A DNA stretch of 64,000 nucleotides from Roseiarcus sp963721905. GTDB taxonomy: Bacteria > Pseudomonadota > Alphaproteobacteria > Rhizobiales > Beijerinckiaceae. This document shows positions 55,754 to 63,967 of the stretch, piece by piece. The notes beneath the pieces were generated by a model. It was not told the origin of the DNA. It made no database searches and saw only the letters and a list, made by a program, of their open reading frames with translations. Made by a program: the position numbers and the translations under genes. The stretch lies in contig CAVRMF010000010.1 in NCBI GenBank assembly GCA_963721905.1, positions 75,328 through 139,327 of the forward strand. The letters run 5' to 3'. How positions within the stretch are numbered: position 1 is the stretch's first letter; each line of letters begins with the position of its first letter.

Positions 55754-56893
55754 GTGAGCGACGCGCCTCTCGAACCGTCCCCAGGCCGGGTGACCATCGA
55801 TCTCGACGCGCTTGCCGACAACTGGCGCGCCCTTGCGCGGCTTGCCACGCCCGGTCGCTGCGGCGCTGTCGTCAAGGCCGACGCCTATGGGATTGGTCTC
55901 GAAAAGGCCGCTCCCGCGCTCTGGTCCGCCGGGGCGCGCGTCTTCTTCGTCGCTCAGTTCGGCGAGGGCCTCGCCGCCCGGCGCGTCCTGCCTGAGGAAG
56001 CGACCATCTATGTCCTCAACGGCCTGGAAGAGGACGCCAACCCGGCCGACTACGTCGAACACGGCTTAAGGCCCGCGATTGGTGGCGAGGACGAGCTTCT
56101 GCGCTGGTCGATTGAGGCGGCGCGCCGCGGCAATGCTTCGCCTTTCGCGCTGCATCTCGACACCGGCATGAGCCGGCTCGGCTTCGAATCGCTGACGGTG
56201 CTTAAAGGCGCCGTGGTGCGCCACGGGGCGGCCAGCGGCGCGGATCTCCTGATGAGCCATTTCGTCTCGGCCGAAATTCCCGGCGATCCGATCAACACGA
56301 ACCAGATCGCGCTCTTCGACGCGGCCCACGCGGCGTTTCCGCATCTCCCTGCCTCGCTCGCCAATTCGTCGGGAATGTTCCTCGACGCGCGGCCGATCTA
56401 CGATCTCGCTCGGCCCGGCTATGCGCTCTATGGCGGCAATCCGACACCCGGCGCCCTCAATCCGATGCGCCCCGTCGTGACGCTGACCGTCGCGATCCAG
56501 CAGACGCGATGGATCGAAGCGGGCGCGACCTGCGGCTACAACGCCCAATGGACGGCGAAGCGGCGCACGCGGCTCGCGACGCTGCTCGCGGGCTACGCCG
56601 ACGGCCTTCCGCGCGGCGCCGGCACGACCGACGCGAGGGCCGGCGCCGAAATCGTCATCGCCGGACGGCGCTGCCCGCTCGTCGGCCGCGTCTCGATGGA
56701 CCTATGCGTTGCCGACGTCACCGACTTGCCCGAGGAGGCGGTCGGGCCGGGCGTACGGGCCGAATTCTTCGGCGCAGCCGCTGATCTTGACGATTTCGCG
56801 ACGCGCAGCGGCACGATCGGCTATCAGGTCCTGACCGGCCTCGGGCGCCGCTATCGGCGGGACTATCTATCCGAGCAGCCCTGCGATGCATGA
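55754..56893 (+). CDS. alr: Alanine racemase
   Basis: 379-residue PLP enzyme that makes D-alanine for peptidoglycan. The PLP Lys is in VVKADAYGIG near residue 42. The PLP and phosphate contacts RPGYALYGGNP and the catalytic Tyr region CGYNAQW are visible. The start is GTG at 55754-55756. It is divergent from yejA. No second racemase is seen here, so biosynthetic versus catabolic role is not decided. Confidence 0.92.
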   Translation: MSDAPLEPSPGRVTIDLDALADNWRALARLATPGRCGAVVKADAYGIGLEKAAPALWSAGARVFFVAQFGEGLAARRVLPEEATIYVLNGLEEDANPADYVEHGLRPAIGGEDELLRWSIEAARRGNASPFALHLDTGMSRLGFESLTVLKGAVVRHGAASGADLLMSHFVSAEIPGDPINTNQIALFDAAHAAFPHLPASLANSSGMFLDARPIYDLARPGYALYGGNPTPGALNPMRPVVTLTVAIQQTRWIEAGATCGYNAQWTAKRRTRLATLLAGYADGLPRGAGTTDARAGAEIVIAGRRCPLVGRVSMDLCVADVTDLPEEAVGPGVRAEFFGAAADLDDFATRSGTIGYQVLTGLGRRYRRDYLSEQPCDA

Positions 56894-56947
56894 GGACGCC
56901 TAAGAGCGTTGGTTGTGGCGAGTTGCCTTGGACGATATCGTCCGACG

Positions 56948-57466
56948 ATGGAAATCCGGGACGCCGTCGCCGGCGACGCAGACGAGGCTTGCACGGTGCC
57001 GCGGCGGTCGATAGCCGAGCTCTGCGGGGCCGACCACCGGAACGATCCCGCGATCCTGGCTCGATGGCTCGACAACAAGACGCCCGAAAACGTCTCCGTC
57101 TGGATCGCGCGGCCCGACGCCTCCATGCTGGTGGCGGTCGATGGCGGCGCGATCGTCGCGGTCGGCATGGCGACCGACGGGGGCGAGATTATCCTTAACT
57201 ACGTTTCGCCCGACGCGAGGTTTCGCGGCGCGAGCCGAACGCTGCTGGCTGCCCTCGAAGCGCGGGCGGTAGAGCGCGGCGCCGGACAGTGCCGTCTCGA
57301 GAGCACCGAAACCGCGTATCGCTTCTACCGCGCGAACGGTTACGTCGAGGATGGACCGCCCACTGGCAAATTCGGCATGTCTTCGGGCTATCGAATGGCG
57401 AAGAGTCTGCCATCGCGGAGCTCTTGCGGCCACGACAGGCGCGCCCGCCTCAGTGCGCCCGGCTGA
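56948..57466 (+). CDS. GNAT family N-acetyltransferase
   Basis: 172-residue acetyltransferase fold: beta strands ending in LNYVSPDARFRGASRTLLAALE, with the acetyl-CoA loop RFRGAS in the usual R/Q-x-x-G-x-G/A position, then YRFYRANGYVEDG, typical of GNAT ends. Substrate unknown. The ATG at 56948 is chosen over an upstream TTG/ATG that gives an unrelated leader. The C terminus overlaps the convergent ispB gene by 17 bases. Confidence 0.8.
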   Translation: MEIRDAVAGDADEACTVPRRSIAELCGADHRNDPAILARWLDNKTPENVSVWIARPDASMLVAVDGGAIVAVGMATDGGEIILNYVSPDARFRGASRTLLAALEARAVERGAGQCRLESTETAYRFYRANGYVEDGPPTGKFGMSSGYRMAKSLPSRSSCGHDRRARLSAPG

Positions 57467-58463
57467 TCGCGAACTCCACCGCATCATGCAAGGCGTGCTT
57501 CCAGGGCGAAGAGGGAAAGAGTTCGAGCGCGTCGCGCGCCATCGCGCCGTAGTGGCGCGCCCGTTCGATCGTGTCTTCGAGGGCGCGGCGCTTCTTTATC
57601 GCAGCGAGCGCGAATTCGAGATCGCCCTCGACGATCTCTCCCTTTTCCAGCGTGCGACGCCAGAAGTCGCGCTCTTCCGGCGATCCGCGCCGAAATGACA
57701 GCAGGACCGGCAGCGTAATCTTGCCTTCGCGAAAATCGTCTCCGGTGTTCTTGCCTAGCCTTGCTGAGGACCCGCCGTAGTCGAGCGCGTCGTCGATCAG
57801 CTGGAAGGCGACGCCGAGATTGGCGCCGTAGTCCCGGCACGCCGCGATTTCGGCCCTGGAGCGGGCGGCGAGGATGGGGCCGACCTCGCAGGCGGCGGCG
57901 AACAGGGCCGCGGTCTTGGCGCGGATCACGGCGAGATAAGCCTCCTCGGTCGTCTCGGTGTCCTTGGCGGCGGAGAGCTGCATCACCTCCCCTTCCGCGA
58001 TCACGACCGCGGCGCTCGAGAGCACTTCGAGACACGGGAGCGACCCGACCTCAACCATCATCTTGAACGCCTGGCCGAGCAGGAAGTCGCCGACCAGCAC
58101 AGTCGCTTCGTTGCCCCAGAGCATCCGGGCGGCTGCCTTGCCGCGGCGCATGTCGCTTTCGTCGACCACGTCGTCATGCAGCAGCGTCGCGGTGTGCATG
58201 AATTCGACCGCGGCGGCGAGCTTGACATGCCCAGCGCCGCCGTACCCGCACAAGCCGGCGACGGCAAGGGTCAGAATCGGCCTGAGGCGCTTGCCGCCGG
58301 ACGCGATGAGATGGTTGGCGATCTCCGGGATCATCGTCACGTCGGATCCCGTCCGTGACAGAATGGTCGTGTTGACCCGGTCCATGTCGTCCGCAACCAG
58401 TGTCATCAACGGCTCGATCAGGCGATCGACCGATTGGTTCTCGAGCGCAACGACAACTCCCAC
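57450..58463 (-). CDS. ispB: Polyprenyl diphosphate synthase (octaprenyl/decaprenyl, IspB-like)
   Basis: 337-residue trans-isoprenyl synthase for the ubiquinone side chain. The first Asp-rich motif is LLHDDVVDESDMRRG, the second FQLIDDALDYGG, and SGGKRLRPIL marks the substrate site. The start is taken as the GTG at 58461-58463 (VVVALENQSVDRLIEPL), which gives the family length; the frame continues upstream without homology. It is divergent from DUF2007. Chain length of the product cannot be read. Confidence 0.9.
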   Translation of the reverse strand: MGVVVALENQSVDRLIEPLMTLVADDMDRVNTTILSRTGSDVTMIPEIANHLIASGGKRLRPILTLAVAGLCGYGGAGHVKLAAAVEFMHTATLLHDDVVDESDMRRGKAAARMLWGNEATVLVGDFLLGQAFKMMVEVGSLPCLEVLSSAAVVIAEGEVMQLSAAKDTETTEEAYLAVIRAKTAALFAAACEVGPILAARSRAEIAACRDYGANLGVAFQLIDDALDYGGSSARLGKNTGDDFREGKITLPVLLSFRRGSPEERDFWRRTLEKGEIVEGDLEFALAAIKKRRALEDTIERARHYGAMARDALELFPSSPWKHALHDAVEFAISRAH

Positions 58464-58547
58464 GGGACGCTTTCCCTTGCCAGACCCTGCGGGACGACCA
58501 TAAAGACGCTCAAACGGCGGAGCAAGCGCGCCCCTTGAGGTCCCCGA

Positions 58548-58772
58548 TTGGTCGAAATCTTGCGTACAAACGATCTTGTCCTTATCAGCGTAATCGAATC
58601 GCTTCTGAGGGCGGAAGGCGTCGGATTTTTCGTCGCCGACCAGCACATGGCCGCGGTCGAAGGCTCGCTCGGGTTCCTGCCGCGGCGAATTCTGGTCGAT
58701 GCGCGCGACGAAGCACGGGCCCGTCGCCTGCTTCAGCAGGCGGGGCTCGCCCGCGAGTTGCGCGATGGTTGA
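58548..58772 (+). CDS. DUF2007 family protein
   Basis: 74 residues. The family core is visible: VEILRTNDLVLISVIESLL, FFVADQHM and PRRILVDARDEARARRLL. It starts with TTG at 58548-58550. This small protein of unknown function is regularly found between ispB and the trmN6 gene in alphaproteobacteria. The methyltransferase ATG (58765) overlaps its end. Confidence 0.82.
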   Translation: MVEILRTNDLVLISVIESLLRAEGVGFFVADQHMAAVEGSLGFLPRRILVDARDEARARRLLQQAGLARELRDG

Positions 58773-59574
58773 GACGCCGGAGGCGCTTTCCCATGAATGG
58801 CCGGAGGAGCGGTTGACGCGCGATGCGTGGCTCGGTGGGCGGTTGACGCTTGTCCAGCCCAGGGGCGGGCATCGCGTCGGCACGGACGCCGCCCTGCTCG
58901 CGGCGGCGGCCGACGCGGCGCATGGACGGGTCGTCGACGTTGGCGCGGGCGTCGGCGCCGTGGGGCTGGCACTCATCATCTGCAACGGAGCGCCTCGCCG
59001 GCGATCTCGTCGAGATCGACCCGCGCCTCGCTGAGCTCGCCGCCGCCAACGCCGCGCGGAACGGACTGGCGGGGCGGGTTCGAATCCTGCCGATCGACAT
59101 CCGCGACGCGCGCGCCCGTCGGGAGGCGGGGCTCGCCGACGATGAGGCCGAGGCGGTCGTCACCAACCCGCCGTTCTTCGAATTCCCGCGCTGTGCGCGC
59201 CTCGCCTGATGACGGGAAAGCGCGCGCGCATGTCTTCTCGTCCGGCGAAGCCGACGCCGCGCCGCTCATTAGTCTGGATCCGGGCGTCAATCGCGATCCT
59301 CAAGCCCGGCGGACGCTTCACCATGATCCATCGGCCGGAAGCGCTCAGCGCGATCCTCGCCGCGATCGGAGGCCGGCTTGGCGCGCTGGCGCTGCTACCG
59401 GTTCATCCGACGAAAGGCGCGAGCGCGCATCGTCTCCTTATCTCGGGCGTGAAGGGTTCAAAAGCGCCGCTGCGCCTTGCTCCAGGGCTGATTCTGCACG
59501 GGGCGGGCGGCCGTCTCACGGCCGAGGCGGACGCCATCCATCGCGGCGAGCGGCTCATTGACTGGGGCGGCTAG
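58765..59574 (+). pseudogene. tRNA1(Val) adenine-37 methyltransferase (TrmN6-like), three frameshifts
   Basis: Codons show a Class I methyltransferase split over the three frames. RLTLVQPRGGHRVGTDAALL and VDVGAGVGAVGLAL (motif I) are in the first. DLVEIDPRLAELAAANAARN and VVTNPPFFE (N6-adenine catalytic NPPF) are in the second. RASPDDGKARAHVFSSG is in the third. AILKPGGRFTMIHRPEAL is back in the first. Shifts lie near 58975-59000, 59185-59205 and 59270-59290. Each is net +1 and together they restore the frame, so the total is 810 bases. The catalytic motif is intact in the second frame, but no complete enzyme is made. Confidence 0.82.
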
Positions 59575-59698
59575 GCTCGACCGGAGGAGCAAAACTATAC
59601 GCGCGGACGCAGCGTACCGTTTTGAGCGCGACTCAGTTCTTTCAATTGCTTAGCCTCATTTTTCTGCAACTCGGTGACTCCCAAGCCGCCGCTCCGAT

Positions 59699-59822
59699 CC
59701 TCATCCTGAGCCGCGATGCGAAGCATCGCGTGTCGAAGGATTATCCAGAAGGAGGCGCTGTTCGCGCGCTCTGGAGCATCCTTCGAGAAGCGTCGCCTGC
59801 GGCGCCGCTCCTCAGGATGAGG
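59699..59822. repeat. Inverted-repeat element with perfect 12-base arms
   Basis: CCTCATCCTGAG (59699-59710) and CTCAGGATGAGG (59811-59822) are exact complements. The centre contains CTTCGAGAAGCGTCGCCTGCGG. This is an alphaproteobacterial repetitive element of the kind ATCCTTCGAGACGC...CTCAGGATGAGG; the family is distinct from families 1 and 2. Confidence 0.75.
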
Positions 59823-59890
59823 GAGTGGTAGGGAGTTACGCAACTCGAAACGGCCTAGGCGTCCAGATAAGATACATATCTATGCAGTAG

Positions 59891-60079
59891 TTAGCGGTCT
59901 GGATCCAGGGCGCGGGCAATCTCATCGTCTCGACGTTGGGGACCGGCGAACTGTGGCTCGAGAACCGAACCGGCGTCGTGATGCGCCCGACCGCCCCGCA
60001 GGGGGCTCACATTCAGCGCTGGGCGGCGCGAGATTTTTGTCCAGCTATCGCAATAGCGGCGCGTTCCGCGCACTGCTAA
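59891..60079 (+). other. Unplaced open reading stretch before kbl
   Basis: 62 codons without a start, preceded in frame by ATG CAG TAG. It includes IQGAGNLIVSTLGTGELWLE and ENRTGVVMRPTAPQG, then loses character. It looks more protein-like than typical shadow frames and could be a remnant of a deleted gene. I do not recognise it. Confidence 0.2.
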
Positions 60080-60112
60080 ACTTCCGGCCTCTCCTTCATC
60101 GAACGAGGCCCC

Positions 60113-61315
60113 ATGTCCGAAGCCTTTCTGGCCCATGTCCGCGGGACGCTCGACGAGATTGAGGCGGCGGGCCTCACGAAGCGCGAGCGCCTGCTGACGG
60201 GACCACAGGGCGGGCGGATCCGCGTGGCTTCGGAGAACGGCTCGCGCGAGGCTCTCAATCTTTGCGCCAACAATTATCTCGGCCTCGCCGATCACCCAGA
60301 GGTCATTGCCGCCGCTGTGCGGGCGATGGACGAATTCGGCTTCGGCATGGCTTCGGTCCGGTTCATCTGCGGCGCGCAGACGCTGCATCGCGAGCTCGAG
60401 CTTGCGATCGCGAAACACCTCGGCAAGGACGACGCGATCGCGTTCGCGGCCTGCTTCGACGCCAATGGCGGCGTGTTCGAGCCGCTCTTGGACGAGAACG
60501 ACGCCATCATCTCCGACAGCCTCAACCACGCCTCGATCATCGACGGCGTGCGGCTCTCGAAGGCGCGCCGCTATCGCTTCGCCAATTCCGACATGAACGA
60601 GCTCGAGGACCGGCTCAAGGAGGCCGACGCCGGCGGCGCGCGCTTCAAGCTTATCGCCACCGACGGCGTGTTCTCAATGGATGGCTATGTAGCGAAGCTC
60701 AAGGAGATCTGCGGGCTCGCCGACCGATATGGCGCGCTGGTGCTGGTCGACGACTGCCACGCGACCGGGCATCTCGGCGAGAAGGGACGCGGCACGCCGG
60801 CGCTGACCGGCGCCGACCAGCGCGTCGATATCGTTACCGGCACCTTCGGCAAGACGCTCGGGGGAGGCATGGGCGGCTTCGTCGCCGCGGCGCAGCCCGT
60901 TGTCGACCTCCTGCGGCAGCGGGCGCGGCCTTACCTGTTCTCCAACTCGCTCGCACCGCCGATCGCCGCAGGCGCTCTGAAAGCGTTGGAAATCGCGATC
61001 GAAGCCGACGACCGGCGAGCGACGCTCAAGTCGCATGCGAGCCGGTTTCGCGCGGGTGTCCAGAAGGCGGGCTTCAAGGTGCTGCCCGGGGAGACGCCAA
61101 TCATTCCGGTGATGCTGGGCGAGGCGAAACTGGCGCAGGATCTTTCAAAGGCGCTCGACGAGCGCGGCGTTTTCGTCGCCGGCTTCTTCTTCCCCGTGGT
61201 GCCGAAGGGCGCGGCGCGCATCCGCACGCAGATGTCGGCGGCGCTGACGGCAGGCGACATCGATTTCGCGGTCACCGCCTTCGCCGACGCGGGCCGGGCG
61301 CTGGGGATTGTGTAA
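60113..61315 (+). CDS. kbl: Glycine C-acetyltransferase (2-amino-3-ketobutyrate CoA ligase)
   Basis: 400-residue PLP enzyme of the alpha-oxoamine synthase family that cleaves 2-amino-3-ketobutyrate with CoA to glycine and acetyl-CoA, the second step of threonine degradation. Visible: NNYLGLADHPEV, DSLNHASIIDG, DDCHATG and the PLP-Lys segment TGTFGKTLGGG. Length matches the family (about 398). The tdh gene follows on the same strand after a structured element. Confidence 0.95.
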   Translation: MSEAFLAHVRGTLDEIEAAGLTKRERLLTGPQGGRIRVASENGSREALNLCANNYLGLADHPEVIAAAVRAMDEFGFGMASVRFICGAQTLHRELELAIAKHLGKDDAIAFAACFDANGGVFEPLLDENDAIISDSLNHASIIDGVRLSKARRYRFANSDMNELEDRLKEADAGGARFKLIATDGVFSMDGYVAKLKEICGLADRYGALVLVDDCHATGHLGEKGRGTPALTGADQRVDIVTGTFGKTLGGGMGGFVAAAQPVVDLLRQRARPYLFSNSLAPPIAAGALKALEIAIEADDRRATLKSHASRFRAGVQKAGFKVLPGETPIIPVMLGEAKLAQDLSKALDERGVFVAGFFFPVVPKGAARIRTQMSAALTAGDIDFAVTAFADAGRALGIV

Positions 61316-61332
61316 GAGAGGCGGCAGTCGTT

Positions 61333-61385
61333 TTGTAGACGCGGTCGCTGACCGCGTCCGCGGCGCTCAGCGAGCGCGGCTACAA
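61333..61385. repeat. Palindromic element between kbl and tdh
   Basis: TTGTAG...CTACAA ends (61333-61338, 61380-61385) enclose an imperfect 53-base inverted repeat. It also holds two smaller hairpins (GCGGTC-GCT-GACCGC and GCGCTC-AGC-GAGCGC). It fills most of the 99-base spacer and could modulate read-through from kbl to tdh. Confidence 0.65.
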
Positions 61386-61414
61386 TGCCGACCGCCCAAA
61401 CAGGAGCCAACCCT

Positions 61415-62446
61415 ATGAAAGCGCTCGTCAAGGCAAAGCCTGAACCGGGCCTCTGGCTCGAAGAGCAGCCGGTTCCCGCGTTCGGTCCTGACGATGTCCT
61501 CGTCAAGATCCACAAGACCGGCATCTGCGGCACCGACGTCCATATCTTCAACTGGGACGAATGGGCGCAGAGGACGATCCCGACGCCGATGACGATCGGC
61601 CACGAATATGCGGGCGAAGTCGCCGCGATCGGGGCGAATGTGAAGGGCCTCAAGGTCGGCCAGCGGGTGTCGGGCGAAGGCCATGTGATCGGGATGCGAA
61701 GCCGCGCCGCCCGCGGCGGGCGCTATCATCTCGATCCCGAGACGCGCGGCATCGGGGTCAACATCCCCGGCGCCTTCGCCGAATATGTGCGGGTGCCCGC
61801 GTTCAACATCGTGCCGCTGCCCGACGACGTCGACGACGAGCTCGGCGCGATCCTCGATCCGCTCGGCAACGCGGTCCATACCGCGCTCTCCTTCGATCTC
61901 GTCGGCGAGGACGTCCTGATCACCGGCGCGGGCCCGATCGGCATCATGGCGGGCGCGGTCGCGCGCCATGTCGGCGCCCGCCACATCGTGATCACCGACA
62001 TCAATCCGCACCGGCTTAAGCTTGCGGCCGAGGTCGCGGACATCGTGCCGGTCGACGTGTCGAAGCAGGACCTCAGCGAGACGATGAAACGCCTCAAGAT
62101 GACGGAGGGCTTCGACGTCGCGCTCGAAATGAGCGGCGCGCCGGCGGCGTTCGATCAGCTCTTCGACGCCATCATCACCGGCGGGCGGGTGGCGCTGCTC
62201 GGCCTGCCGGCGAAGCCGACGCCCGTCGACTGGAACAAGGTCATCTTCAAGCAGTTGACCCTCAAGGGGATCTACGGCCGGGAGATGTTTGAGACCTGGC
62301 ACAAGATGATCGCGATGCTGGAGAGCGGCCTCGACGTTCGCAAGGTCATCACCCACCGCCTGCCGGCAAGCCGGTTCCTCGAAGGGTTCGAGATCATGCG
62401 CCGCGGCGAAAGCGGCAAGATCGTGCTCGACTGGGACGCGGCCTAA
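61415..62446 (+). CDS. tdh: L-threonine 3-dehydrogenase without the structural zinc site
   Basis: 343-residue NAD+-dependent medium-chain dehydrogenase. Catalytic zinc ligands C38 (ICGTD), H63 and E64 (GHEYAG) are present, and so is the NAD loop GAGPIGIMAG. Aligned with E. coli Tdh, where C93, C96, C99 and C107 bind structural zinc, this protein has G93, S96, A99 and D107; the flanks (SGEGHV and RGGRYHL) are conserved. The lobe has therefore lost all four cysteines, in frame. The ATG at 61415 has CAGGAG 8 bases before. Threonine is oxidised to 2-amino-3-ketobutyrate for Kbl. Confidence 0.92.
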   Translation: MKALVKAKPEPGLWLEEQPVPAFGPDDVLVKIHKTGICGTDVHIFNWDEWAQRTIPTPMTIGHEYAGEVAAIGANVKGLKVGQRVSGEGHVIGMRSRAARGGRYHLDPETRGIGVNIPGAFAEYVRVPAFNIVPLPDDVDDELGAILDPLGNAVHTALSFDLVGEDVLITGAGPIGIMAGAVARHVGARHIVITDINPHRLKLAAEVADIVPVDVSKQDLSETMKRLKMTEGFDVALEMSGAPAAFDQLFDAIITGGRVALLGLPAKPTPVDWNKVIFKQLTLKGIYGREMFETWHKMIAMLESGLDVRKVITHRLPASRFLEGFEIMRRGESGKIVLDWDAA

Positions 62447-62458
62447 ACTCTGGCTGGA

Positions 62459-62479
62459 GCGCCTTCCGGCGCGCGTTTT
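62459..62479 (+). terminator. Intrinsic terminator candidate after tdh
   Basis: GCGCC-TTCC-GGCGC stem, then GCGTTTT, 13 bases after the tdh stop. Short stem and short T-run, but correct orientation and place. Confidence 0.5.
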
Positions 62480-62539
62480 GACGGCGCCATTTCGGGCTGT
62501 CGGGCTGACCCCGGAGTCCGGTCGGTATAGGCTACGCCC

Positions 62540-62568
62540 TTGCCGAGCTGTATACTGCTTATTATATT
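62540..62568 (+). promoter_or_regulatory. Candidate sigma-70 promoter upstream of the SIR2 operon
   Basis: TTGCCG (62540-62545), 17 bases, TATATT (62563-62568). Both boxes score well in an AT-rich stretch. The distance to the SIR2 start is about 485 bases, so it may instead drive a small RNA or a long leader. Confidence 0.35.
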
Positions 62569-63052
62569 TGTACATGATCTTTTTGTTCCCCCGTCGCGGG
62601 GTGCACGACAGGGGCGGCTTGGCAAGGGAAAGCATAATACACATTCTGATTTTCACGAAGGAATTGTCGTGAGGCTCGCGAGCAAGCTGTGGGGAGGCTG
62701 TGGCGCGAGCCGTTCTTGAGGATCGGTCTAAGCAGGGTGAATGAAGGCTCGCTCCGCGGCCTCTGGCGAATGTCGAGACAACCGGAGTGTGATGGGCGTC
62801 ACAGCCGAAACCCGCAACATGCGCTTAGTAAAACCTGGGTTACGGTTCGCAAGGGAGGTATTGGCCTCGCGGTGTGCGAGGCGATTACAACGAGCGATAT
62901 TAGATTAGTTTTGCGAGCGCCGGTCCCAGGCAAGTTTCTGGAGACGTTCCTGCCATCGGTCTCGCGACTTCCTTAGCGTCTTGGAGCGAATAAGGGGAGC
63001 TGCAACCGACGTATAGTTCGGCGGTTTCATCCGGTTACGATCGGAGTACGCC

Positions 63053-63967
63053 ATGATAACCGATGCAGATTGGACCTCTCTTCTTACGAGCATATTCGAA
63101 TACAACGAGTGCACTCCGTTTTTGGGAGCCGGCGCCTGTATTCCATTCTTCCCGAGCGGCCAGCAGCTCGCGGAAAAATGGGCGGCTGAGGCGTCCTATC
63201 CGTTTCATCACAAAGATTTGAGCGAGGTCGCGCAGTTTATTGCGGTCAACTCGGGCGGCAAGGCGGCGAAATTTAAAATGGATCAGGCTCTGAAAGAGTC
63301 TCTCCAAGCCAGTCCGCTCCCTGACTTCAATTGTTCTGCGTCGGTCCACGGCATGCTGGCCGATTTGCCCCTGAAGATTTATTTGACGACGAACTACGAT
63401 AAATTGATGGAAACTGCGCTTTCCACCAAGCTTCGGAAGCCTGCCACCGACCATTGCCGCTGGAACAGGTCTTTGCAGAAGTTGTATCCGCAGGTCGACG
63501 CTGGCGCGCCAAGCATTGACGCGCCGCTAGTCTACCACATTCACGGGCTGATAGGCTATCCAGACACGATGGTGCTGACTGAAGATGATTACGAGACGTT
63601 CCTGCTTGGATTCGGTCTGGATGATAATTTGATTCCATCGTCTGTAAGGATAGCAATTAGCCAATATCCGCTTCTTTTTGTCGGTTACTCGCTTAGAGAC
63701 TGGAGTTTTCGCGTCCTTTTCAGAGCTGTCGTCAAGGAATATGAACAAAACGCTGGAATTCCAGGCATTACGGTGCAACTGTCTCCGTCCGAGGTGACCG
63801 ATCAGACGGCGGCGACAGCTTACATTACCAAGAAGTACGAGCAGATCGGCCTCAAGATATTTTGGGGCACCGCGTCGGAATTCGCCACAACTTTCCGCAA
63901 GAAAGTGGACCAGTATAAACAGGAGCACGGAGTAAAACAGCATTTAGCAGCAGGTGCGGTCGCATGA
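63053..63967 (+). CDS. SIR2-like domain protein, probable defence NADase
   Basis: 304 residues, SIR2-like (SIR2_2 type) along most of its length. NAD-site markers: PFLGAGAC (22-29), TTNYD with Asn114, and the catalytic-type His164 in VYHIHG. The segment LLFVGYSLRDWSFRVLF (208-224) is typical of SIR2 domains in defence proteins. No transmembrane segment. The ATG at 63053 has GGAG 6 bases before. Its stop overlaps the ATG of the next gene (ATGA). SIR2 domains of this kind deplete NAD+ when a partner senses phage. A protein-deacetylase role is less likely because no zinc cysteines are seen. Confidence 0.78.
   Translation: MITDADWTSLLTSIFEYNECTPFLGAGACIPFFPSGQQLAEKWAAEASYPFHHKDLSEVAQFIAVNSGGKAAKFKMDQALKESLQASPLPDFNCSASVHGMLADLPLKIYLTTNYDKLMETALSTKLRKPATDHCRWNRSLQKLYPQVDAGAPSIDAPLVYHIHGLIGYPDTMVLTEDDYETFLLGFGLDDNLIPSSVRIAISQYPLLFVGYSLRDWSFRVLFRAVVKEYEQNAGIPGITVQLSPSEVTDQTAATAYITKKYEQIGLKIFWGTASEFATTFRKKVDQYKQEHGVKQHLAAGAVA

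Larger units (their letters stand above)
59575..60112. other. Gene-free stretch before kbl
   Basis: 538 bases holding a repeat element (59699-59822) and a 62-codon open stretch from 59891 that I cannot place. No promoter with good boxes and no RNA gene is evident. Confidence 0.55.
62447..63052. other. AT-richer gene-free stretch before the SIR2 gene
   Basis: 606 bases with a terminator candidate at the left, a promoter candidate at 62540-62568 and a CCCCG-TCG-CGGGG hairpin (62589-62601). A 95-codon frame at 62689-62976 lacks a recognisable product. Composition differs visibly from the genes to the left. It is consistent with a long leader or a small RNA, which I cannot confirm. Confidence 0.5.

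Noticed and set aside
62689..62976. A 95-residue plus-strand frame in the SIR2 leader
   Set aside because: No ribosome-binding site, mixed composition and no recognisable family; listed only as part of the leader.
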